Origin: an uncultured beta proteobacterium
GTDB taxonomy: Bacteria; Pseudomonadota; Gammaproteobacteria; Burkholderiales; Burkholderiaceae_C
DNA: 10,220 nt
Direction of reading: 5' to 3'
Assembly: GCA_903870955.1 (NCBI GenBank)
Contig: CAIQEX010000237.1
Coordinates: forward strand, 1-10,220
Position numbers and translations under genes: made by a program. Positions within the stretch are counted from its first letter, which is position 1. Each line of letters starts with the position of its first letter. The notes under the pieces were generated by a model that did no database searches, had not been told where the DNA came from, and was given only the letters and a program-made list of their open reading frames with translations. Shown here piece after piece: positions 4,785 through 10,220 of the stretch.

Positions 4785-7775
4785 TTAGTGGGCGCTGTCA
4801 AGCAGACTCACTTGGGATTTTTCGGGCTTGTCTAACCACTGCACACTGGCAGTGCATGGGCCAGAGCCTTTCGCGACGCTGGACTCCTTCAGGGTCACAC
4901 GGCAACTGCGCTCCTGTCCTGCAGCACCATCTAGCCAACTGGCCAGCAGACCCTCATGAACCTGTGCTGGTTTCACATATACATGGCCTTCTTCGCCAGT
5001 TACGCCCTCCGGACCACTCGGGTCGGACACTCGCGCACCTTTTGGCAACAGCGTGCCATCTGGCAAACGAATGGTAAGCACTGCGCCTCTGACGGCCGTG
5101 TGAGCTGGCTGTGGCACTTGGGGAAGCTGTCGGGTCATTAGTTTGGGAGCAACATTGGCGACCGGTGTGCAGTCAGCCTTTAGTTGAACAATTTTGTGCT
5201 TATGGTCACTGTCTGCAGGTACTGCGTACGGCAGTACACATCGTTGGTCGGCGCCCTCTCCCCACTTCACTGTGAGTTGGCCTTGCGCTTGTGTCACCCG
5301 CGCTTCAAGGCGTCCAGCCTGGCCCACTGCGCCGATCTGCTGATTCTGTTCGTCGTACACATCTGCGGCAAAAGGCAAGGGTCCACCACCGACCAGGCGA
5401 CCCTCAATCAGAATCGTGTGGCCCGCAATAGCGTTGAACTTCAGCATCACCACCGCACCCGCATGGGGCGCTATGACCTGGTCTGTGGCATCCAGTTGCG
5501 TATCCAACGAGGCTTTCGATAAGTCCAGAACGACAGCGTTCGCAGAATAGGGCGTCAAGTACCGTACAACCGAATAGCCACTGCCATTCACAGGTGCACC
5601 TTGATTGCCCTGCACCTCGATGCCTTCACCGTCCTCCACCTTGACCAGTCCGACCGTGTCACCCAGCGTATTGGAAGCGGTGATGCCGCCTGCGTGCAGG
5701 ACCAACCCACCTTCTGCATTGAGCGTCGTGGTGCTGAAGTTGCTGCCGCTGCTAACACCCAATCCAAACTGACCATAGCTACTGCGGTAACTTATATTCC
5801 CTCCAGCCGTGTCATTAGCTGCCGCGTGGGTGGCAAACAGGCCATAGCCATACTCATAGTTATCACCATAGTTGCCCCAATAGCTAGCCTGCGTGCTGTC
5901 GCCACGGAGGTCGTCGTGCTGCTGCGTAACATTGACTGACCCGGTTCGGTTTGCGCGCGAGTCCAGCGGAATGATGAGGCTGACAAAAATCTGAGAATTT
6001 TCCTGCTGCAAACTCGATGCGGCCTGCCTTGTCAGTCCCATAGATGCGGACACCGAGCCAAACTGCTGCGTATAGCCCATCTGGTAGCTGGTGCTTTGAC
6101 CTTCATAGGACCAATACGAGGTGCTGTTGCCCGAAAAGTAGAGCGAACCCCAACGCCCCATGCTCTGGTTCACCGAAACTCTGAGTGCACTTTGCAACCG
6201 GCTACCGCTACCACCAAACGTAGAATTTGCAACCTGGTCCAGCGCGCTGGCCGCATTTTGCAAGGTGAAGAAGTTTTCCGACGAGTAGCGATAGGCGGCC
6301 AAACTGAAGTTAGTCCGGGTGGGCTCAAATAGTTTGGACCAACTTGCGCGCCAACTATCACCATTGCGCGTCTGTTGCCCTGGCGGACTGAACTGCGAAT
6401 GGGTGTAATCAAGCGCCACGGCGCCCAGGGGCGTATTGAAGGCACCGCCCAGCAAATAGGCCTGATATTCTTTGGTGACGGAAAACCCAGCCTCAGCAGT
6501 GAACGTATTGCTCAACCCGTACTGAACCTGTCCCTGCGCCACATTGATATCTGATACGGATTGGCGGTACTTGCCGCCCGAAAGACTGTAGCGATAGCCC
6601 CCTTCGCGCAACAGTTGTGGCGTAGACGAATAGGCCACCTGTGAGGTACGCCGACTGCCATCGGCCTCGATCACCGTGACTTCCAGGTCGCCACCGAAAC
6701 CCGTGGGATAAAGGTCATTGATCACAAAGGGGCCGGGCGCCACACTGGTCTCGTACAGCAAAACGCCGTTTTGCTTCACTTGCACGTTTGCTTGCGACAA
6801 GGCCTGACCACGAATGGTGGGGGCAAAGCCCCGAAGCGAGTCCGGCAACATGCGGTCGTCACTGGCTAGCGTGACACCCTGCAGACTGTAGCTATCAAAG
6901 AGCTGACCATCGGTATAGGCATCGCCCAGCACAAAGGACGAGCGCAAGTCCACCACGTCATGCCGCAAATAGGTGTTGATACTTTGGTATGTCGTACCGC
7001 TGCTTGAGCCAGAACCATTGCTGTCCACCAGGTTGCCGTCATGGCGCAATTGCCAGCCGCCCAAGTTAATACCGGTATTGAGCCCAAGGTAGCTTTGCGA
7101 TGCGCTCCCACTGTCGGCATGGGTCTGGTAGTTGCTAAAGCGGTAATTCAGCAGGGCTGCGTTGACGCCGTAGTCCCAGCTTTCCGGATCCACATAGCCA
7201 CGGGCACGCCGCGAGGTCAAAGCCTGCGGCACCGTCAGATCCAGGCGTTGCTCCGAAACCTCAAAATGCGAGGTACCGCCTTCAATAATTTGATCCAGTG
7301 ACAGGCATGAAGGGATCGGTGCATCAGCAACAGTCGGCTCGGCGCCTTCTTTAGCCAGATTCAAACCCAGCATGCTGCGCGCCTGTGCACTCAACGCAGC
7401 GCGGTCAATACCCAGGCGATTGACAATCGACTTGTTGAGGCAGGCAGATGCCTGAGAACCTTGCCCGTCCATCTTGATCAGAATATCGGCACGTGCCAGC
7501 CAATTGCCATTCAGATAAATGTCAGCGCGGTAATTGCCTGGCAACACCAAGTTGCCCGTATTGAAGCGACTTAAGTCCACGCGTGGGCCACCAGGGCTTC
7601 GAATCAAGAACTGCTCGTTAAAGTCCAACGCCACACTGGACGAATCCAGTGCCAGTTGAGACTTATCGACGGACTTCTGCTGTGCAGCAACGGGGAAGCT
7701 ACTCCAGAGCAGCAGGCACCCGATGATCTCCGCTACAAGAATGGAATTGACGCGTGAAAATGGAGGAGTGGTCAC
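4785..7775 (-). CDS. Fimbrial outer-membrane usher (FimD/PapC family) with extended C-terminus
   Basis: The usher is the 24-stranded outer-membrane pore that receives chaperone-subunit complexes and assembles the fimbria. The order is: signal peptide about 1-31; periplasmic N-domain about 49-190 with Cys112 and Cys157; beta-barrel strands; plug about 316-382, with NGVLLYETSVAPGPFVIND, then GGDLEVTVIEADGS; further barrel to about 740; CTD1; and CTD2 at 786-869 with Cys846 and Cys869. FimD of E. coli ends at the corresponding point (about 878 residues). This protein continues to 996, and residues 895-964 resemble CTD2 again (separate entry). The start is a GTG at 7773-7775, 18 bases after the chaperone stop, with only a weak GGA upstream; translation is probably coupled. 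No frameshift is visible, and the sequence between plug and CTD is continuous. By position it corresponds to Bordetella FimC. Confidence 0.96.
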   Translation of the reverse strand: MTTPPFSRVNSILVAEIIGCLLLWSSFPVAAQQKSVDKSQLALDSSSVALDFNEQFLIRSPGGPRVDLSRFNTGNLVLPGNYRADIYLNGNWLARADILIKMDGQGSQASACLNKSIVNRLGIDRAALSAQARSMLGLNLAKEGAEPTVADAPIPSCLSLDQIIEGGTSHFEVSEQRLDLTVPQALTSRRARGYVDPESWDYGVNAALLNYRFSNYQTHADSGSASQSYLGLNTGINLGGWQLRHDGNLVDSNGSGSSSGTTYQSINTYLRHDVVDLRSSFVLGDAYTDGQLFDSYSLQGVTLASDDRMLPDSLRGFAPTIRGQALSQANVQVKQNGVLLYETSVAPGPFVINDLYPTGFGGDLEVTVIEADGSRRTSQVAYSSTPQLLREGGYRYSLSGGKYRQSVSDINVAQGQVQYGLSNTFTAEAGFSVTKEYQAYLLGGAFNTPLGAVALDYTHSQFSPPGQQTRNGDSWRASWSKLFEPTRTNFSLAAYRYSSENFFTLQNAASALDQVANSTFGGSGSRLQSALRVSVNQSMGRWGSLYFSGNSTSYWSYEGQSTSYQMGYTQQFGSVSASMGLTRQAASSLQQENSQIFVSLIIPLDSRANRTGSVNVTQQHDDLRGDSTQASYWGNYGDNYEYGYGLFATHAAANDTAGGNISYRSSYGQFGLGVSSGSNFSTTTLNAEGGLVLHAGGITASNTLGDTVGLVKVEDGEGIEVQGNQGAPVNGSGYSVVRYLTPYSANAVVLDLSKASLDTQLDATDQVIAPHAGAVVMLKFNAIAGHTILIEGRLVGGGPLPFAADVYDEQNQQIGAVGQAGRLEARVTQAQGQLTVKWGEGADQRCVLPYAVPADSDHKHKIVQLKADCTPVANVAPKLMTRQLPQVPQPAHTAVRGAVLTIRLPDGTLLPKGARVSDPSGPEGVTGEEGHVYVKPAQVHEGLLASWLDGAAGQERSCRVTLKESSVAKGSGPCTASVQWLDKPEKSQVSLLDSAH
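4884..5093 (-). other. Second PapC_C-like domain in the usher tail
   Basis: These bases encode usher residues 895-964. Aligned by eye to CTD2 (786-869), the two share the pattern small/hydrophobic strand, G-x-LP-x-A-x-V-x-D, a central G-x-G turn, hydrophobic strand, L-x-x-x-W, then Q-x-x-C. In the first unit these are GGPLPFAADVYD, LTVKWGEGADQRC; in the second DGTLLPKGARVSD, LLASWLDGAAGQERSC. A linker rich in Pro, Gln and Ala (870-894) separates them. Cys958 and Cys974 could form a disulfide like Cys846-Cys869 but closer together. Tandem duplication of CTD2 is inferred from this manual alignment. Confidence 0.6.
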
Positions 7776-7793
7776 AATGGAATCCGTGTCGGC

Positions 7794-8537
7794 TCAAGGG
7801 GCCACTTTGAGGTCGGACGTGCCATCGACAAACGCACCGTAGTCATTGACATATTTGAACTTCACCGAAGTGGCGGGTTGGCCCTCCTTGTAGGCCTCTT
7901 CAAATACAAATGTCTGCTCGCTCAATGGGGGGACCATGCCCGACATAGAGTTACCTAGTGAGCCAGTCAAACTTGCCAAAGCCACCTCACCCAGCGAGAC
8001 AAAAAAGGGCGTGGGATTAAACGCAACCAACTTGAGCGATGGTCCATCGCGAACCACCCGCCAATTGAGCAGACCTGGAGCCAGCGCCGGGTCACCGGTC
8101 AGCTCCGGTGGACGCAAGAACAACTTGATGCGGCTGCGCACGGCAAACTGCAGGTTGTTTTCGCCGGCCGACGCATCGGGCTTGGGTGGAATCTCCAACA
8201 CGTTGAGCCAGTACACCGTTTCACGGTCCCGCGCTGCCTTCCCCTCGCCGGTATAGACCAAACGCAAGGTCTGCGAATGCGTTGGGTCGATACGAAACAT
8301 CGGCGGACTCAGGATGAAAGGCACGGAAATAGTTTCCGGGCTTGCAGAGACATTGCCATCATCAATCCAGGCTTGCACCAAGCTGGGGAAGCTTCCGTTA
8401 TTGGTCAGGCGGACACTAACGTCTTTTGCATTCAAAGGGTATACAACCCGTGTGCCCGTAATAACCACGCTGGCCATACTGCTTGCGCAAAGCACCAGTC
8501 CGGTAATGAAGGTCAATAGAAGAGATCGTGCGGTCAT
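7794..8537 (-). CDS. Periplasmic fimbrial chaperone (PapD/FimC family)
   Basis: This 247-residue protein folds pilus subunits in the periplasm by donating its G1 strand, then delivers them to the usher. The signal peptide spans about 1-22 (hydrophobic core SLLLTFITGLVLCASSMA). Mature Arg8 (Arg30, in TGTRVVYP) and the conserved Lys (Lys138, in RSRIKLFLRP, mature about 116) match the two residues of PapD that anchor the subunit C-terminus. The family motif appears as DRETVYWLNVLEIPP (104-118). The run between it and the G1 strand is short, which suggests the FGS (short F1-G1 loop) class that builds rod-like pili. The second domain follows from about 145 to the end. The ATG has no strong Shine-Dalgarno. 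It lies 65 bases after pilin B and 18 bases before the usher. By position it corresponds to Bordetella FimB. Confidence 0.96.
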   Translation of the reverse strand: MTARSLLLTFITGLVLCASSMASVVITGTRVVYPLNAKDVSVRLTNNGSFPSLVQAWIDDGNVSASPETISVPFILSPPMFRIDPTHSQTLRLVYTGEGKAARDRETVYWLNVLEIPPKPDASAGENNLQFAVRSRIKLFLRPPELTGDPALAPGLLNWRVVRDGPSLKLVAFNPTPFFVSLGEVALASLTGSLGNSMSGMVPPLSEQTFVFEEAYKEGQPATSVKFKYVNDYGAFVDGTSDLKVAP

Positions 8538-8602
8538 AGTTGTTCTTATTTGATTGGCGCGAAAAAGGGGACGTACTCTGCTGACTATTTGAAGATAGGC
8601 AG

Positions 8603-9133
8603 CTACTGGTAAGCCAGGGTGTAGACAACTGAGGAGTTGAACCCACCCGCTGTTACGGGCGTTGCGTTGGCGTAGTAAGCGATGGTGTAATTTTGCGTAG
8701 AGCCTTGGTTCACAATGGAAGTAGACGCTGTGTTTTGCGAACCGTACGAACCCGCAAGATTCACGATACTGCCATCCGCGTTCTTTATTTGACCGTCCAC
8801 TGGTGCTGCGCTGGAGCTCTGATTGATCAGACGACCATCCGCATTGGTCGTTGGTCCGGCTTCAAAGTAGGTATTCACCAACGTCGCTGGGCCAACACAA
8901 TTCGTCAACACGATCGAAAAATGGGTGTCACCCGCGGTGCTGCCAACGCCCGTAAGCGCAGAAGTGCCTAACTTGGGCAAGGCAATATTGAAATTTGGAA
9001 TTCCGCCATTGATGGTGCAGGTCTCCAGCAAAACCTCTCCATTGACCGTTACCGTACCGTCCGCTGAAAAAGCAGGCGCAGCGCCAAATACCAGCGCAGA
9101 ACATAGTAGAGGGGAATACCATCTAGTAAACAT
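8603..9133 (-). CDS. Type 1-like fimbrial subunit (pilin B)
   Basis: A 176-residue pilin with a signal peptide ending near PAFSA (residues 20-24). The mature start is DGTVTVNGEVLLETCTINGG, with the disulfide pair Cys39 and Cys79. Landmarks shared with pilin A are ALPKLGTSALTG with TAGDTHFSI (51-74), YFEAGPTTNADGRLIN (89-104), and the end VVYTLAYQ with penultimate Tyr175. The short N-terminus before the first strand and the DGT-V-x-V-x-G pattern recall the Bordetella Fim2/Fim3/FimX subunits. The two pilins are clear paralogues that have diverged well, so this one may be a second major subunit or a minor adaptor. The ATG at 9131-9133 has a weak GTGAG about 10 bases upstream. The chaperone gene follows after 65 bases with no strong hairpin between, so the operon should continue through. 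Confidence 0.93.
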   Translation of the reverse strand: MFTRWYSPLLCSALVFGAAPAFSADGTVTVNGEVLLETCTINGGIPNFNIALPKLGTSALTGVGSTAGDTHFSIVLTNCVGPATLVNTYFEAGPTTNADGRLINQSSSAAPVDGQIKNADGSIVNLAGSYGSQNTASTSIVNQGSTQNYTIAYYANATPVTAGGFNSSVVYTLAYQ

Positions 9134-9155
9134 ATCGATGGCTCACTTTAATTTG

Positions 9156-9168
9156 TGCTCTGAGAGCA
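9156..9168. other. Small hairpin between the two pilin genes
   Basis: TGCTCT and AGAGCA form a perfect 13-base inverted repeat around one central base; as RNA it would fold as a 5-bp stem with a 3-base loop. It lies in the 74-base spacer, 22 bases before the pilin B start, and has no U tract. Such hairpins can cut transcription or protect the upstream message, giving more of the first pilin; here that role is an inference. Confidence 0.3.
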
Positions 9169-9207
9169 GAGGAGCCTTAACAGCCCCCCTGCAACCCGGA
9201 TCGACTT

Positions 9208-9750
9208 TTAGTTGTAAACCAACGAATAAGTGATCGAACTATTCACCAAACCTGAGGTAGAGACTCCAGTCGCGTAGTACCTTGCGATGAAGTTGGAAGT
9301 ACCAGCTGGATTCGTAAAGGTGCCCGGTGTTACGCCTTGCAAACCCGTTCCTTTAGTAAGATTGATCGCAACAGCTGTATTGGCTTGATTGAGCAATTCA
9401 ATTTCAACAAACTTTGCACCAGCGGTGGTGGTATTCATCAGCCTTCCGTCAGCCAAGTTGACATTTGGAGTTGCCTCAAAGTAGGCCGTGTATCCTGCGA
9501 CCGATGCAGAGCAAGCCGTTACATTGATGGAGAAATTGGTCGCACCGGCAGTCTTACCAGCAGCGGCCAAATCAGCAACACTGACTTTTGGCAATGCGAC
9601 TGTAAAGTCTTTGCCAGCGCCACCATTGATAGTACAGGTTGAATCGGTCAGTTCACCCGTAAAAGTAATCGTGCCATCAGATGCCTGAGCAGCCATAGGA
9701 ATGCACAAAGCTGCGGAAATTGCCAGACCCAAGATATTGAGTTTTTTCAT
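9208..9750 (-). CDS. Type 1-like fimbrial major subunit (pilin A)
   Basis: This 180-residue pilin is the first gene of the operon and so the best candidate for the major subunit. The start is the ATG at 9748-9750, giving the classic signal MKKLNILGLAISAALC with cleavage after AQA (residue 23); an upstream TTG at 9777 would only add a non-signal-like leader. AAAGA lies about 9 bases upstream. The mature part begins SDGTITFTGELTDSTCTINGG, with the disulfide pair Cys39 and Cys80. Then come VALPKVSVADLAAAGKTAGATNFSI (51-75), YFEATPNVNLADGRLMN (90-106), and the end ITYSLVYN with penultimate Tyr179. The first strand, DGTITFTG, resembles that of Bordetella fimbrial subunits. The gene is AT-richer than the housekeeping genes (23 GC of 60 in the line starting 9361). 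Confidence 0.94.
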   Translation of the reverse strand: MKKLNILGLAISAALCIPMAAQASDGTITFTGELTDSTCTINGGAGKDFTVALPKVSVADLAAAGKTAGATNFSINVTACSASVAGYTAYFEATPNVNLADGRLMNTTTAGAKFVEIELLNQANTAVAINLTKGTGLQGVTPGTFTNPAGTSNFIARYYATGVSTSGLVNSSITYSLVYN

Positions 9751-9833
9751 AAAATAATCTTTCGTTTTCTTACACAAATAGAACGTCCCGATTCGGAAAA
9801 AGTTCCAAAATGGTTCGACTGAACTGTCCCTGT

Positions 9834-9862
9834 ATTTATTGTTGGACGTGAGTAGGCTTCAA
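9834..9862 (-). promoter_or_regulatory. Candidate promoter of the fimbrial operon
   Basis: On the minus strand TTGAAG (9862-9857) and ATAAAT (9839-9834) are 17 bases apart, a normal sigma-70 spacing. The -35 box is fair and the -10 box poor, as expected for an activator-dependent promoter. It would give a leader of about 75 bases before pilin A. The -35 box overlaps a 13-base word also found upstream of the short pilin (3303-3315). Confidence 0.25.
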
Positions 9863-9984
9863 TTGCCTAAGCTCATCTACCTGTATTTTGAAAGCCGAAA
9901 ATACTTTGGCTTATTAATTGAGCGACTCTCAGCAGACTGTGCTGGATAGAGCTAGCTATTTGAGCTCTTGTCGGATTGCATTCA

Positions 9985-10003
9985 TGCTATCACAAAGATA
10001 GCA
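9985..10003. repeat. Perfect 7-bp stem-loop in the upstream region
   Basis: TGCTATC (9985-9991) and GATAGCA (9997-10003) pair perfectly around a 5-base loop. No U tract follows on either strand, so it is not a typical terminator. From memory, palindromes built on GCTATC/GATAGC are scattered between genes in Comamonadaceae, and this may be one such unit. Confidence 0.4.
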
Positions 10004-10121
10004 AAACCCATATAAAAAGACCGTTAAGTTCGGTATTGAATGAAAATTCAAATAGTTTATTTTCTATATTCAAGCATTTGATAAATACGAATTTTTCATA
10101 TTTGTACAACTCGCTGAAAAG

Positions 10122-10135
10122 TTGCGAATTCGCAA
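10122..10135. terminator. 14-base perfect palindrome after the right-edge gene
   Basis: TTGCGAATTCGCAA is a perfect palindrome starting 25 bases after the stop of the right-edge gene. On the minus strand it is followed by CTTTTC, so it could act as a weak terminator with a 5-bp stem and AATT loop. It could equally be an operator, since its half TTGCGAATT recurs at 3275-3283. The choice is open. Confidence 0.35.
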
Positions 10136-10160
10136 GTGCCTCAAGGAATAGAGGTTTGCT

Positions 10161-10220
10161 TTATGCAGTTTCCTGCAATAGCAACAAGGCTTCTTCATAA
10201 TCAAAACCGGCAATGGCCAC
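10161..10220 (-). CDS. C-terminal end of an unidentified gene, possibly a hybrid sensor kinase (partial)
   Basis: On the minus strand the frame is open from the window edge to a TAA at 10161-10163 and encodes 19 residues ending FDYEEALLLLQETA. The pattern, an aromatic-Asp-aromatic followed by an amphipathic Ala/Leu helix at the very C-terminus, resembles the last helix of Hpt domains in hybrid sensor histidine kinases, where tails such as FDFEAAL-x-L-L are common (from memory). GC content rises again here compared with the adjoining spacer, which supports coding. If correct, a two-component regulator lies directly upstream of the fimbrial operon in the same direction, as would suit BvgAS-like control. 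The identification rests on too few residues to be firm. Confidence 0.4.
   Translation of the reverse strand: MAIAGFDYEEALLLLQETA

Larger units (their letters stand above)
9751..10160. promoter_or_regulatory. AT-rich upstream region of the fimbrial operon
   Basis: These 410 bases hold no convincing gene. The stretch 9976-10140 is very AT-rich (16 GC of 60 in the line starting 10021), which is the kind of DNA that H-NS-like proteins bind. Several stem-loops are visible: TAGGC/GCCTA (9853-9869), AAGCC/GGCTT (9892-9912), AGAGCT/AGCTCT (9948-9968), TGCTATC/GATAGCA (9985-10003), TTGAAT/ATTCAA with a GAAA loop (10036-10051), and the palindrome at 10122-10135. A transcript of pilin A must start somewhere in this region, so it is the control region of the whole operon. 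Confidence 0.6.

Noticed and set aside
9766..9772. TTTCTTA, similar to a BvgA half-site
   Set aside because: There is only one heptad, with no inverted partner at the proper spacing, and it lies too close to the pilin A start to act as an activator site.
9976..10200. Plus-strand open frame of 74 codons in the AT-rich spacer
   Set aside because: It starts at a TTG with no Shine-Dalgarno, runs through three stem-loops, overlaps the better-looking minus-strand gene end, and has no recognisable motif.

Overview
The window looks like chromosomal DNA of a betaproteobacterium of the order Burkholderiales, most likely a Comamonadaceae-type genome. This rests on the gene set and on the character of the proteins (the rsmD-coaD-ferredoxin neighbourhood and Bordetella-like pilins). 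No taxonomic marker gene is present, so the assignment is an inference.

Left part (1-3143) is housekeeping DNA of high GC: 39 of 60 bases in one amidase line counted by hand. It holds the Lys-rich C-terminal end of an unidentified protein, a small two-cluster [4Fe-4S] ferredoxin of the YfhL type on the minus strand, an amidase-signature hydrolase on the plus strand, and the minus-strand pair rsmD (16S rRNA m2G966 methyltransferase) and coaD (phosphopantetheine adenylyltransferase). The amidase lies in opposite orientation between coaD and the ferredoxin gene.

Right part (3144-10160) is a complete chaperone-usher fimbrial locus on the minus strand, read from right to left: pilin A (9750-9208), pilin B (9133-8603), periplasmic chaperone (8537-7794), outer-membrane usher (7775-4785) and a two-domain tip adhesin (4768-3722). 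A very short pilin-like gene (3370-3696, plus strand) faces the operon's end, and the two converge on a shared hairpin. The order pilin, chaperone, usher, adhesin is that of the Bordetella fimA-fimB-fimC-fimD locus. The pilins would be exported by Sec, held by the chaperone, passed through the usher and polymerised by donor-strand exchange with the adhesin at the tip. GC is lower here (23 of 60 in a pilin A line, 16 of 60 in an upstream line), suggesting separate acquisition.

The extreme right edge (10161-10220) carries the last 19 codons of another minus-strand gene. Its end resembles the tail of Hpt-containing hybrid sensor kinases, which would put a two-component regulator beside the fimbriae, but 19 residues cannot prove this.

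The most unusual point is the usher. It ends as ushers normally do at about residue 869, then continues for 127 residues containing what looks like a second copy of the C-terminal plug-like domain (PapC_C/CTD2). Second, the short pilin's upstream region and the operon's upstream region share two sequence words, which hints at common control.
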